Part shown: positions 45,016 through 53,880 of the stretch, in pieces
Layout: each line of letters opens with the position of its first letter
Position numbering within the stretch: the first letter of the stretch is position 1
Assembly: GCF_014842875.1 (NCBI RefSeq)
Contig: NZ_JACYXZ010000002.1
Location: forward strand, 682,001-746,000
Length of the DNA stretch: 64,000 nt
Direction of reading: 5' to 3'
Source of the DNA: Nocardioides donggukensis
GTDB taxonomy: Bacteria > Actinomycetota > Actinomycetes > Propionibacteriales > Nocardioidaceae
The notes under the pieces: model-generated
Databases searched by the model: none
What the model was told of the DNA's origin: nothing
Seen by the model: only the letters and a program-made list of their open reading frames with translations
Made by a program: the position numbers and the translations under genes

Positions 45016-45852
45016 GTGAGCGACGACGTGAGCCTGACCCAGGTGCTCCTGGCCCTCGGTGTGTTCGCCGGGGGCATCGCCGTCGCCGCGATGCTCCGGG
45101 TCCTCCTGGTGCGCCTGCTCGACCGCGGGGACGCCGACCGGTACGCCGGCAAGCTGGTCGGGCGCTTCGTGGGCCTCGTCGTCGTCATGATCGGTGCCGT
45201 CTACGCGCTGGGGCTCGTGGGCATCCGGGTGGGTCCCCTGCTGGGCGCCCTGGGCGTGGGTGGGATCGCCCTGGCCTTCGCGGCGCAGGACATCCTGCAG
45301 AACTTCGTCGCCGGGGTCCTGCTCCAGGTGCGCCGCCCGTTCCGCGTCGGCGACCAGATCCGGAGCGGGGAGTTCGACGGGGTCATCCGCGACGTCAACC
45401 TGCGCACGGTGGAGCTGACCACCTACGACGGGCTGACCGTCTACCTGCCCAACGCCGAGGTCCTGAAGGCGCCGATCGTCAACTACACGCGCACCCCCAA
45501 CAGTCGGACCTCCCTGACCGTCGGCGTCGCCTACGACACCGACCTCCGGCAGGCCCGGGAGACCCTGCAGGAGGCCTGCGCCTCGGCCGAGGGCGTCCGG
45601 GAGGATCCTCCGCCGGAGGTCTGGGTCGAGGAGTTCGCGGACTCCAGCATCAACCTGGCCGTCCGCTACTGGCACCGCGCCGACATCGCCAGCATGTGGC
45701 GGGTGCGCAGCGCGGTGGCGATGGCGGTCAAGGAGGCCCTCGACCGGGCCGAGATCACCATCCCGTTCCCGCAGAGCACCCTGTGGTTCGGTCCTGGCTC
45801 CACCACCCTGCACGTCCGGCAGCCCCAGGACGGCGCGGACCCCGAGGCCTGA
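45016..45852 (+). CDS. Small-conductance mechanosensitive channel (MscS type)
   Basis: A 278-residue channel with three transmembrane segments, the pore helix FAAQDILQNFVAGVLLQ near residues 92-108, and then the beta domain PFRVGDQIRSGEFDGVIRDVNLRTVELTTYDG and the vestibule region to WFGPG. It releases solutes on hypo-osmotic shock. The GTG start lies 7 bases behind the monooxygenase stop. It is convergent with the Lrp-type gene with no gap between stops. Confidence 0.88.
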   Translation: MSDDVSLTQVLLALGVFAGGIAVAAMLRVLLVRLLDRGDADRYAGKLVGRFVGLVVVMIGAVYALGLVGIRVGPLLGALGVGGIALAFAAQDILQNFVAGVLLQVRRPFRVGDQIRSGEFDGVIRDVNLRTVELTTYDGLTVYLPNAEVLKAPIVNYTRTPNSRTSLTVGVAYDTDLRQARETLQEACASAEGVREDPPPEVWVEEFADSSINLAVRYWHRADIASMWRVRSAVAMAVKEALDRAEITIPFPQSTLWFGPGSTTLHVRQPQDGADPEA

Positions 45853-46359
45853 TCAGGAGCCCGGCAGCACGCCGGCACCGTCGCGCAGCTCGAAGACCAG
45901 CTGGGTCTCGGTCTGCCGGACGACGCGGTGCACGGTCACGTGGCTGAGCACGAAGTCGCGCAGCGCCTCGGGGGTGTCGACCGCGACGTGCAGGTGGAAG
46001 TCGTCCTCCCCCGCGACGTGGAAGGCCTGGATGACACCGGGCGCCTCGGCCAGGGCGGCGTACAGCTTGTCCACGTGCGCCCGGTTGTGGCTGCCGAGCC
46101 GGACCTTGATGAAGGCCTGGATCGGGTACCCCAGCGCGGGCAGGCTCAGCCGGACGCTGGTGCCGGTGATGACGCCCCGGTCGCGCAGGGCGCGCACCCG
46201 GTAGGCGCAGGTGGACTCGGCCAGCCCGAGCCGGGTCGAGAGCGCCTTGTTGGTGAGCCGGCCGTCGGCGGCCAGGGCCCGCAGGATCCGGAGGTCGACG
46301 TCGTCCAGGTCGGCCGGCTCGACGCGTTGGGTTTTCGGCAACGGGACTCCCGCTTCCAC
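45853..46359 (-). CDS. Lrp/AsnC-family regulator
   Basis: An Lrp-type regulator of about 168 residues from the GTG chosen here; the frame is open back to a GTG at 46416. The HTH block is LDDVDLRILRALAADGRLTNKALSTRLGLAESTCAYRVRALRDRGVI (given in parts: DVDLRILRALAADGR, LAESTCAYRVRAL), followed by the RAM domain with IKVRLGSHNRAHVDKL and FHVAGEDDFHLHVAVD, an amino acid binding fold. It is divergent from the methionine gamma-lyase-like gene, the normal arrangement for local Lrp regulators controlling an amino acid catabolic enzyme. Confidence 0.85.
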   Translation of the reverse strand: MEAGVPLPKTQRVEPADLDDVDLRILRALAADGRLTNKALSTRLGLAESTCAYRVRALRDRGVITGTSVRLSLPALGYPIQAFIKVRLGSHNRAHVDKLYAALAEAPGVIQAFHVAGEDDFHLHVAVDTPEALRDFVLSHVTVHRVVRQTETQLVFELRDGAGVLPGS

Positions 46360-46380
46360 GCTCGTGGTTGTGGTCTTCGG

Positions 46381-46422
46381 CCAGTTCACCACATCTGATT
46401 GCTGATTCGACAGCACAACTGG
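46381..46422. promoter_or_regulatory. Inverted repeat in the lrp/lyase divergent gap
   Basis: CCAGTT (46381-46386) and AACTGG (46417-46422) form an inverted repeat with a 30-base spacer that is AT-rich relative to the surroundings (ACATCTGATTGCTGATTCG). Position and symmetry suggest an Lrp operator over the divergent promoters. It is not proven. Confidence 0.35.
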
Positions 46423-46454
46423 TGGATTCCTGCGCCATCCCCCAGCCTAGCGTC

Positions 46455-47693
46455 ATGAGCACCCTTGGCCTGCGCCCCGACTCCGTCGCCGTCCACAGTG
46501 GCCGCGAGGACCTCAAGGAGCTCGGCGTGCACGCGCTGCCGATCGACCTGTCCTCGACGAACCCGCTGCCCGACATCGAGTCCGGCGGCGACTCCTACGA
46601 GTCGATGGCGACCGGTGGCTACCCGGTGCCCGAGGGCGGGTCGGTCTACTCCCGCCTCTGGAACCCCACCGTCGCCCGGTTCGAGACGGCGCTCGCCGAG
46701 CTCGAGCACGCCAGCACCGCGGTCGCCTTCTCCTCCGGCATGGCGGCCATGACCGCCGCGGTCCTGGCCAGCACCGCCTTCTCGCAGCGGCGGCACGTCG
46801 TCGCGGTCCGCCCCCTGTACGGCGGCACCGACCACCTCCTCGACTCCGGTCTCCTGGGCGTGGAGGTGACCTTCTGCGACGAGCAGGACGTCGCCCGCTC
46901 GATCCGTCCGGACACCGCGCTGGTGATCCTCGAGACCCCGGCGAACCCCACCCTCGACCTGGTCGACATCCGCGGCGTGGTCGCCCAGGCCGGCGACGTG
47001 CCCGTGCTGGTCGACAACACGTTCGCCACCCCGATCCTGCAGAACCCGGTCACCCTGGGTGCCGCGATGTCGCTGCACAGCGCCACGAAGTACCTCGGCG
47101 GCCACGGCGACGTCACCGCGGGCGTCATCGCCTGCGGCGAGGAGACCGCCTCGGCGCTGCGCCGGGTCCGGGCCGTGACCGGCGGCCTGCTGCACCCGAT
47201 GGGCGCCTACCTGCTGCACCGCGGTCTCACCACGCTGCCGATCCGAGTCCGGGCCCAGCAGGCCTCGGCCCGGCAGGTCGCCGGCTGGCTGGCCGGGCAC
47301 CCGGCCGTCAAGCGGGTCCACTACCCCGGCAGCGAGGGCGACCCGCGGTCGCTGCTCCAGCACCAGATGCGGGGCTCCGGCGCGATGGTCGCGGCCACCC
47401 TGCGGGGCGGGTACGACGCGGCGCACCGGCTGACCACGTCCGTGGACCTGTTCACGCACGCCGTCTCCCTCGGCGGGGTCGACTCGCTGGTGCAGCACCC
47501 GGCCGCGCTCACCCACCGACCCGTCGCGCCCGAGGCCCGGCCCTCGGCGAGCCTGGTGCGCTTCTCGATCGGCCTGGAGGATCCCGAGGACCTGATCGCC
47601 GACCTCGACCGGGCCCTGGTCTCCCACCCGGGCCAGCAGGCTCTGCGTTCGGCAGGCTCCGGGCTCCGGGAAGCTGCGGACCGCAGGGCCTGA
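46455..47693 (+). CDS. PLP-dependent Cys/Met metabolism enzyme (methionine gamma-lyase-like)
   Basis: A 412-residue fold-type I enzyme of the cystathionine gamma-synthase/methionine gamma-lyase group. Visible blocks are YSRLWNPTVARFE, SSGMAAMTAAV near residue 93, ETPANPTLDLVDI near 157, VDNTFATPILQNP, and the PLP-lysine in HSATKYLGGHGDV near 197-204. Residues do not separate the lyase and synthase functions with certainty; the divergent Lrp gene favours a catabolic lyase. The final 20 residues (QQALRSAGSGLREAADRRA) are poorly conserved. Confidence 0.85.
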   Translation: MSTLGLRPDSVAVHSGREDLKELGVHALPIDLSSTNPLPDIESGGDSYESMATGGYPVPEGGSVYSRLWNPTVARFETALAELEHASTAVAFSSGMAAMTAAVLASTAFSQRRHVVAVRPLYGGTDHLLDSGLLGVEVTFCDEQDVARSIRPDTALVILETPANPTLDLVDIRGVVAQAGDVPVLVDNTFATPILQNPVTLGAAMSLHSATKYLGGHGDVTAGVIACGEETASALRRVRAVTGGLLHPMGAYLLHRGLTTLPIRVRAQQASARQVAGWLAGHPAVKRVHYPGSEGDPRSLLQHQMRGSGAMVAATLRGGYDAAHRLTTSVDLFTHAVSLGGVDSLVQHPAALTHRPVAPEARPSASLVRFSIGLEDPEDLIADLDRALVSHPGQQALRSAGSGLREAADRRA

Positions 47694-47787
47694 GCCGACC
47701 CGTACCCCTTGCCACCTCGGGCGGCTTGGGGTTTGGATGAGTCCCGGCCCGCAACAGCGGGTCGATCGACTATCTCGGGAGTCACAG

Positions 47788-49128
47788 ATGCGCCTGCGCA
47801 CGATCACCGCTGCCACGGCCGCCGTCATCCTCGGCGCCGCCGGCACGCTCGCCACCAGCAGTCCCGGAAGCGCCCACCCGGATCACGACGGGACCGGCAA
47901 GGAGGCCGGGTTCGACCTGGTCGTGGAGGATCCCAGCCCGGCCGGCGTACCCATGCAGCGGATGTCGGACATCCGTTGCGAGGACGACATGGCCGGGATC
48001 TTCCCCTGCCACAAGACGGACCTGAAGTCCTTCGTGCCGCTCACCGAGTTCGACTCGGTGTGGGCCAACGACGTCTGGGGGTGGACCGACCCGCAGACCG
48101 GTCGTGAGTACGCGCTGGTCGGCCTCTTCGAGGGCACCGGCTTCGTCGACGTCACCAACCCCTCGGACCCGACCGTGCTCGGCGTGCTGCCGACGCACAC
48201 CGCCGTCGGCAGTGGCGGCGTCTGGCGCGACATCAAGGTCTACCGCGACCACGCCTACATCGTCAGCGAGAACGCCGGCCACGGCATGCAGGTCTTCGAC
48301 CTGACCCGGCTCCGCGGCGCCACCGAGCGGCAGACCTGGACCGAGGACAACTGGCTGGGCGGCTTCGGCCAGGTGCACAACCTGGCCGTCAACGAGGACT
48401 CCGGGATGGCCTACGTCGTCGGCGCCCGACGGGACACGACCGCCTGCCCCGGCGTGAACGGCGGCCCGATCCTCATCGACCTCGACGACCCGGCGAACCC
48501 GGAGGTGGCGGGCTGCTACGGCGGCGACGGCTACACCCACGACATCCAGTGCGTGACCTACCACGGCCCAGACAGCGACTACACCGGGCGTGAGATCTGC
48601 AGCGCCTCCAACGAGGACACCGTCACCGTGCTGGACGCCACCGACCCGACCGACGTCCGGATGATCGCGCGGGTGCCCTACGACACCGCGTCCTACACCC
48701 ACCAGGGCTGGTTCACCGAGGACCACGCCTACTTCCTCATGGGTGACGAGCTCGACGAGCTCCGGGGCACCGTCGAGGAGACCACGACGTACATCTTCGA
48801 CATGAAGGACCTCGACGACCCGCAGCTGACCGGCACCGGCAGCAGCGGCTTGGACTCGATCGACCACAACATCTTCATCAAGGACAAGGTCGTCTACGAG
48901 TCCAACTACACCAGCGGGCTGCGGATGTTCGACTCCTACAAGCTCGACCAGGGCCGGATGAAGCAGATCGGCTGGTTCGACAGCTACCCGCAGGACGACG
49001 AGACGAAGTTCGCGGGCACCTGGAGCAACTACCCCTACTTCGACTCCGGCAACGTCGTGATGACGGGCACCGAGGAGGGGCTGTTCGTGGTGCGGCCGCG
49101 GGTGAAGTCGTCCGCGCCTCGCCGCTGA
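47788..49128 (+). CDS. Secreted LVIVD-repeat / choice-of-anchor B protein
   Basis: A 446-residue secreted protein with a signal peptide (MRLRTITAATAAVILGAAGTLATSSPGSA, cleaved near residue 29). The mature part is a beta-propeller of LVIVD-like repeats: SVWANDVWGWTDPQTGREYALVG, VWRDIKVYRDHAYIVSENAGHG, GGPILIDLDDPANPEV and so on. The block DVTNPSDPTVLG fits the choice-of-anchor B family. No catalytic site is apparent. The mature N-terminus is acidic with HPDHDGTG and CEDDMAGIFPCHK, which may bind metal. The ATG at 47788 is preferred because it begins the signal peptide. Confidence 0.82.
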   Translation: MRLRTITAATAAVILGAAGTLATSSPGSAHPDHDGTGKEAGFDLVVEDPSPAGVPMQRMSDIRCEDDMAGIFPCHKTDLKSFVPLTEFDSVWANDVWGWTDPQTGREYALVGLFEGTGFVDVTNPSDPTVLGVLPTHTAVGSGGVWRDIKVYRDHAYIVSENAGHGMQVFDLTRLRGATERQTWTEDNWLGGFGQVHNLAVNEDSGMAYVVGARRDTTACPGVNGGPILIDLDDPANPEVAGCYGGDGYTHDIQCVTYHGPDSDYTGREICSASNEDTVTVLDATDPTDVRMIARVPYDTASYTHQGWFTEDHAYFLMGDELDELRGTVEETTTYIFDMKDLDDPQLTGTGSSGLDSIDHNIFIKDKVVYESNYTSGLRMFDSYKLDQGRMKQIGWFDSYPQDDETKFAGTWSNYPYFDSGNVVMTGTEEGLFVVRPRVKSSAPRR

Positions 49129-49152
49129 CACGCTGACCCACGACGGGGCGTC

Positions 49153-49206
49153 AGTCTCTACGTTCTGCAGGATTCCTGACCTCAGAACCTGCAGAACGTA
49201 GAGACT
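49153..49206. repeat. Perfect 19-bp inverted repeat
   Basis: AGTCTCTACGTTCTGCAGG (49153-49171) and its exact reverse complement (49188-49206) are separated by 16 bases. It would form a long stable hairpin. It lies between two co-directional genes, 24 bases behind the LVIVD gene, so it could be a terminator for it. Its perfect length and its less GC-rich content are also like a mobile palindromic repeat. Confidence 0.8.
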
Positions 49207-49246
49207 CGCCCGTCCGCGCCACGATCGCGGGCCCTACCATTCCCCG

Positions 49247-50788
49247 GTGACCACCACCGACGCCGCAGCCGGGCCCGCAGGTGACCCCGCGGCCGACCCC
49301 GCGCCGGGGACCAACCAGCGCATCGACCCCGACGACCTGGCGACCACCGTCCGGGTCCTCCGCCAGCTCCACCACCTGCCCGACGGGCACGCCGACGTCC
49401 GGACGGTCAAGCACGCCGCGTCGCACATGTACAAGGCGCTCAAGCGGGAGCGTCGCACCCGCAAGCGAGAGGCCGAGCTGGCCGCCGACCGGGCGGTCAC
49501 CGAGGCCACGGCGACCGGGTCCCCGATGCGGATCGACGACGAGACCCGGGGCATCCCGCTCACCTCAACCGCGCCGGGTGCCTTCGCCGGGGAGCTGATC
49601 AACCCGCGCGGCTGCTACATCTGCAAGCACGACTACACGCTCGTGGACGCGTTCTACCACTGGCTGTGCCCGTCCTGCGCGGCCTTCTCGCACGCCAAGC
49701 GCGACCAGCGCACCGACCTCACCGGCCGGCGGGCGCTGCTCACCGGCGGCCGCGCCAAGATCGGCATGTACATCGCTCTGCGGCTGCTGCGCGACGGCGC
49801 CCACACCACGATCACGACCCGGTTCCCCAAGGACGCGGTGCGCCGCTTCGCCGCCCTCGAGGACTCCTCGGACTGGCTGCACCGGCTGCGGATCGTCGGC
49901 ATCGACCTGCGGGACCCGACCCAGGTGCTGTCACTGGCCGACGAGGTCGCGGCGGCCGGTCCCCTCGACATCCTCATCAACAACGCCGCCCAGACCGTAC
50001 GCCGCTCCCCCGGCGCCTACGGTCGGCTGGCCGACCTCGAGGCCGCGCCGCTCCCGACCGGGGTCGCCCTGCCCGAGATGATCACCTTCGACCGGATCAG
50101 CGAGGCGCACCCCGCGGCGCTGGCCGGGACGCTGCGGCGTCAGCAGGTCGCGCACCACGACGGGGAGTCGGTGGCCGACGCCCTGGCCGCGCACGACGCC
50201 GCCACCCTGTCCACGCTCCCCCTGGCCGCCGGCGGGGCCAGTCTGGCCGCCCACCTGGACGGCTCCGCGGTGGACGCCGGCGGGCTGCTCCCCGACCTGG
50301 CCCGCGAGAACTCGTGGACGCAGAAGGTCGAGGACGTCGACCCGCTGGAGCTGCTCGAGGTGCAGCTGTGCAACGCCACCGCGCCGTTCCTGCTGATCTC
50401 CCGGCTGCGTCCGGCGATGCGCGCGGCGCAGGCCCGGCGCCGGTACGTCGTCAACGTCTCCGCGATGGAGGGGCAGTTCTCGCGCACCTACAAGGGGCCG
50501 GGGCACCCGCACACGAACATGGCGAAGGCCGCGCTGAACATGCTGACCCGGACCAGTGCCGGCGAGATGCTGGAGACCGACGGGATCCTCATGACCGCGG
50601 TCGACACCGGGTGGATCACCGACGAGCGGCCGCACCAGGAGAAGCTCCGGATCGCCGCGGAGGGCTGGCACGCACCGCTGGACCTGGTCGACGGCGCGGC
50701 CCGGGTCTACGACCCGATCGTGCGCGGCGAGGCCGGCGAGGACCTGCACGGCTGCTTCCTCAAGGACTTCGCGCCCAGCCCCTGGTGA
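49247..50788 (+). CDS. SDR-family oxidoreductase with N-terminal zinc-ribbon-like region
   Basis: A 513-residue protein. The N-terminal 170 residues include a helical region and a Cys4 pattern, CYICKHDY followed by WLCPSCAAF (near residues 126 and 144). The SDR domain begins LTGRRALLTGGRAKIGMYIAL near 163, with variant TGxxxGIG, then ILINNAAQTVRRSP near 240. The catalytic triad area has VVNVSAMEGQF and TYKGPGHPHTNMAKAALN with tyrosine and lysine far apart, an unusual spacing. The cofactor should be NAD(P). The GTG start is preceded by a poor ribosome binding site. Confidence 0.8.
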   Translation: MTTTDAAAGPAGDPAADPAPGTNQRIDPDDLATTVRVLRQLHHLPDGHADVRTVKHAASHMYKALKRERRTRKREAELAADRAVTEATATGSPMRIDDETRGIPLTSTAPGAFAGELINPRGCYICKHDYTLVDAFYHWLCPSCAAFSHAKRDQRTDLTGRRALLTGGRAKIGMYIALRLLRDGAHTTITTRFPKDAVRRFAALEDSSDWLHRLRIVGIDLRDPTQVLSLADEVAAAGPLDILINNAAQTVRRSPGAYGRLADLEAAPLPTGVALPEMITFDRISEAHPAALAGTLRRQQVAHHDGESVADALAAHDAATLSTLPLAAGGASLAAHLDGSAVDAGGLLPDLARENSWTQKVEDVDPLELLEVQLCNATAPFLLISRLRPAMRAAQARRRYVVNVSAMEGQFSRTYKGPGHPHTNMAKAALNMLTRTSAGEMLETDGILMTAVDTGWITDERPHQEKLRIAAEGWHAPLDLVDGAARVYDPIVRGEAGEDLHGCFLKDFAPSPW

Positions 50789-50807
50789 CCGCGTCCCTGG
50801 TGACCAC

Positions 50808-50843
50808 CCTCGGTGGTGACCCGGGCGCGGGCCACCACCGAGG
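50808..50843. terminator. Bidirectional terminator between SDR and PepSY genes
   Basis: CCTCGGTGGTG (50808-50818) and CACCACCGAGG (50833-50843) form a perfect 11-bp stem with a 14-base GC-rich loop. It lies between two convergent genes whose stops are 20 and 6 bases from it, so it may serve both. Confidence 0.7.
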
Positions 50844-50848
50844 TCCGC

Positions 50849-52225
50849 TCAGGCGGCGTTGAGTCGCTCGGAAAGCCACGGGACACGGCGCACGACCAGC
50901 AGGTCGAGGGCCAGGACCAGCGCCAGCGAGAGCCCGAAGAACGGCAGCAGCACCCCGAGCACGACCAGCCCGCCGAGCAGGACCGGTGAGGACCGCACCG
51001 GCATCCGGCCCCGCGGCGCGCCCACCGAGCCCGCAGGTCGGCGGCGCCACCACATGGTCAGGCCGCTCACGCAACTGGTGATGACGGCGACGCACATGAG
51101 CGCCGCGCCCCAGAAGGACCACAGGCCCAGGCTGCGGCCCTCGTGCAGCCCGATCCCCTGGGAGACCACCTTCGCCAGCACCGGGTAGTCGGAGAAGCCG
51201 TACGACGAGACCACGTCGCCGCCGAACCGGTCCACGTGCACGGTGCGCTCCTGCGAGGGGGCGTCGAAGGCGTAGCCGATGACCGAGAACACTCCGTCGT
51301 CGGCCTCGGGCAGGGCGACGGTGACCGGGTGCCGCAGGCCCTCCCGATCAGCGACGGCCACCGCGGTGTCGACGTTCGCCCTGGAGCCGTCCCCGGCCGA
51401 CTCACCGGACGCCGAGCCCCGACCGCCGGGCACCTCGCTCTTGCCCATCCCCCACGGCACCTCCCGGGCGTGGCTGTGCGGCAACGACTCGTCGAGGGTG
51501 CTGGTCGGGTCGGAGATCGCACCGGGGTCGGTGCTCCACAACGAGCCTCCACGGTCGGTCGCCAACTGTTGGGCCTGGGCTCCCCAGAAGCCGGTCCACG
51601 GAAGCCCCGAGACCAGCAGCAGGAGCAGGCCGAGTCCGACCACCGAGCCCACGGCCGCGTGCCTGGACCGCAGCCGGGCGCCGGGCGCGCGGCTCCGACG
51701 CCGTGCCGCCCGCCCCTTGAAGAACAGGAAGTAGCCGGTGAGCGCCATGACGATCGCCCAGCACGCGGCCAGCTCGATCAGCCGGTCGCCCCACACTCCC
51801 GACATCAGGTCCGCGTGCAGCCGCACCGCGGTCCCGGACAGCGTGGTGTCCGGATCCAGGCTGCCGAGGACGTCCGCGCGCCACGGGTCGACGTACACGT
51901 CGTGGCCGGAGCCGTCCGCGCGGACGACGGAGAACCGGGTGCTCTCGTCCGGGCCGCCGGGCTCGGTCATGGCCACGACGGTGCTGTCGGGGAGCTCGCG
52001 CTCCACCGCGGCCTGCTGGACGGCGTACGGCTGGGTGATGTCGACGTCCGCGGGCTGGTCGACCCGCAGGAGGTCTGCGTGCATCAGGGGCTCGAGCTGG
52101 AAGCGGAACAGGTAGATCAGGCCGGTGGTCGCCAGCACCAGCAGGACGGGGACGACGAGGAACGCGGCGTAGAAGTGCCAGCGCCAGAATGCCCGGAACC
52201 ACCCGGGCCGTGCAGAGGTGGACAT
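50849..52225 (-). CDS. PepSY-associated membrane protein
   Basis: A 458-residue membrane protein with about five helices: FYAAFLVVPVLLVLATTGLIYLF near residue 18, a helix near 170-190, VGLGLLLLLVSGLPWTGFW near 215, ALMCVAVITSCVSGLTMWW near 385 and two near the C-terminus. Two PepSY-type periplasmic segments lie between them (VYVDPWRADVLGS and RTVHVDRFGGDVVSSYGFSDYPVL). The family often sits beside iron or copper uptake genes and peptidase regulators. The upstream His-bearing membrane protein ends 83 bases before its start. Confidence 0.85.
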   Translation of the reverse strand: MSTSARPGWFRAFWRWHFYAAFLVVPVLLVLATTGLIYLFRFQLEPLMHADLLRVDQPADVDITQPYAVQQAAVERELPDSTVVAMTEPGGPDESTRFSVVRADGSGHDVYVDPWRADVLGSLDPDTTLSGTAVRLHADLMSGVWGDRLIELAACWAIVMALTGYFLFFKGRAARRRSRAPGARLRSRHAAVGSVVGLGLLLLLVSGLPWTGFWGAQAQQLATDRGGSLWSTDPGAISDPTSTLDESLPHSHAREVPWGMGKSEVPGGRGSASGESAGDGSRANVDTAVAVADREGLRHPVTVALPEADDGVFSVIGYAFDAPSQERTVHVDRFGGDVVSSYGFSDYPVLAKVVSQGIGLHEGRSLGLWSFWGAALMCVAVITSCVSGLTMWWRRRPAGSVGAPRGRMPVRSSPVLLGGLVVLGVLLPFFGLSLALVLALDLLVVRRVPWLSERLNAA

Positions 52226-52308
52226 GTCTCTCCTCGGAGGATGCAGGATCGCCACCGCACGCGGGCACGCCGGAGCGGCCGCGGAGGCGGCGGAGGGAAC
52301 GGATGCGA

Positions 52309-52986
52309 TCAGCCGAGGCGAGCCGGGGGCCCGCGGCGTACGACGCTGCGCGCCAGCGTCGGGAGGTGCGGTGAGGAGGGGACCGAGCCTGGGTCGGGCA
52401 CTGGTGCCGGTCGGGATCCCGGCGGCGCCACGAGCCCGAGTCGCGGGACGAGGGCGCGCACCGCGAGCGCCAGGAGAGTGCACAGGGCGCGCTCGCCGAT
52501 GGCCAGCCACAGTCCGACGACCACCGCGGCCGCCAGGTGGGCCGCCATCATGGAGGTGTTCTGGGTCAGGTCGGCGGCGAGGTGTCGCACGGACGCCGGC
52601 ACCACGAGCTCGGCGTCCACCTGCGGCCGACTGTCGAGGTAGTGGTCGTGGAACGAGCCGCCTGACGCGGGCGGGGACGGCGTCGGGTGCACCGGCACGG
52701 GGCGGGCCGCGACCGGCCCGTCGCCGGCGTGCCCGGCGGACATGGTCAGTGCCGCGTGGACGAGTGTCTGCCCGCCCACCGTGAGGGCCACGACCCGCGC
52801 CGCCGAGGCGGGGGCACCCAGGAGGGAGGCGGCGCCGAGGAGGCACAGCAGGAAGAGGGCCACCAGGGACCCGACACCCGGGAGCAGCCCGTCGGCCTGC
52901 ACGTGCCCGGTGAGCCCGGCGAACATCGCCACCGAGGCCAACGCCGCGGCCCGCGGCCAGCGCCACGCCGTCACCGATGCCCCCAC
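52309..52986 (-). CDS. Hypothetical integral membrane protein
   Basis: A 225-residue protein with about four hydrophobic helices (near residues 10-30, 34-58, 62-82 and 140-165) separated by an outer loop carrying HAGDG and SFHDHYLDSR, with histidines that might bind metal. The C-terminal tail is proline-rich and charged. No family is recognised. It is co-directional with and probably co-transcribed with the PepSY gene. Confidence 0.6.
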   Translation of the reverse strand: MGASVTAWRWPRAAALASVAMFAGLTGHVQADGLLPGVGSLVALFLLCLLGAASLLGAPASAARVVALTVGGQTLVHAALTMSAGHAGDGPVAARPVPVHPTPSPPASGGSFHDHYLDSRPQVDAELVVPASVRHLAADLTQNTSMMAAHLAAAVVVGLWLAIGERALCTLLALAVRALVPRLGLVAPPGSRPAPVPDPGSVPSSPHLPTLARSVVRRGPPARLG

Positions 52987-53009
52987 GCCCGAGATCCTCT
53001 CAGAACAGC

Positions 53010-53804
53010 TCAGTTGAGCACCCGCATGGTGGGCGGCACTCCCCCGCCCCGCTGGACCTCCTCGACCAGCTCCTGGAGCGCGGTCAGCGCGACGTTCTGC
53101 GACATCGGGCCGAACGAGACCCGGGCGACGCCGAGCTCCTCGAGCCGGGCGAGGGGCGGGGTGCCGGGGATCGCGATCGTCGTCAGCCGCTGCGGGCCGA
53201 ACGCGTCGACCAGCGTCGTGACCTGCTGCTCGTCGAGCCGGGCCGGCACGAACACGACGGGGGCACCGGCGTCGAGGAACGCCCGGCCCCGCTCGACCGC
53301 GTCGGCGAGCACCTCCGCCTTGTCCCGGCCGCGCCCGAGGGCGAAGGCATCGGTGCGGGCGTTGAGCACGAAGTCCGGGACGCCCTCCGCCTCCGCGGCG
53401 CGCATGATCGCCTCCACCTGCGCCGCTGCCTCGGCGACCGGCTTCATCTGGTCCTCGATGTTGGCGCCCACGACACCCAGCCCGATCGCCCGGCGCACGG
53501 TCTCGGCGGCGTCGCCGTAGCCGCCCTCGAGGTCGGCGGAGACCGGCAGGTCGGTGCTCGCCACGATCCGCCCGACCGCCTCGAGCATGAGGTCGACCGG
53601 GATCCGCTCGCCGTCCTCGTAGCCGAGCGACGAGGCGATCGAGTGGCTGGCCGTGGCGAGGGCACGGGTGCCGTCGACGGCGGCCACCACCTCGGCGCTG
53701 ATCACGTCCCAGACGTTGACCACGCTCAGCAGAGCCGGGTCCCGGTGCAGCCGGAGCAGCTCCGTGGCCCGGGCCGGCGTACCGTCTGCGGTTTCCTGCA
53801 CCAT
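53010..53804 (-). CDS. Isocitrate lyase / PEP mutase superfamily protein
   Basis: A 264-residue TIM-barrel enzyme of the PEP-mutase group. Visible blocks are RALATASHSIASSLGY, DLPVSADLEGGYGD near residue 86 (the metal-binding D..E), GANIEDQMKP near 115, DFVLNARTDAF near 143, and FVPARLDEQQVTTL. The K/C-G-H signature of true isocitrate lyase is absent, so the reaction is probably a carboxyphosphonate- or oxaloacetate-type hydrolysis or lyase step. The ATG is chosen for its ribosome binding site AGGAGGA five bases upstream; the frame is open nine codons further. Confidence 0.82.
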   Translation of the reverse strand: MVQETADGTPARATELLRLHRDPALLSVVNVWDVISAEVVAAVDGTRALATASHSIASSLGYEDGERIPVDLMLEAVGRIVASTDLPVSADLEGGYGDAAETVRRAIGLGVVGANIEDQMKPVAEAAAQVEAIMRAAEAEGVPDFVLNARTDAFALGRGRDKAEVLADAVERGRAFLDAGAPVVFVPARLDEQQVTTLVDAFGPQRLTTIAIPGTPPLARLEELGVARVSFGPMSQNVALTALQELVEEVQRGGGVPPTMRVLN

Positions 53805-53880
53805 CGGTCCTCCTGTGGGGCGATCGGGCATCGGGCCCGTTCCACGCGTGTGGCGACTGTAGCCGCCGAGGTGCGACGGT

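Noticed and set aside
50849..52966. Extended N-terminus for the PepSY gene reaching 52966
   Set aside because: The added part is Arg/Pro/Gly-rich shadow sequence opposite the neighbouring membrane gene. The ATG at 52225 begins a proper membrane helix.
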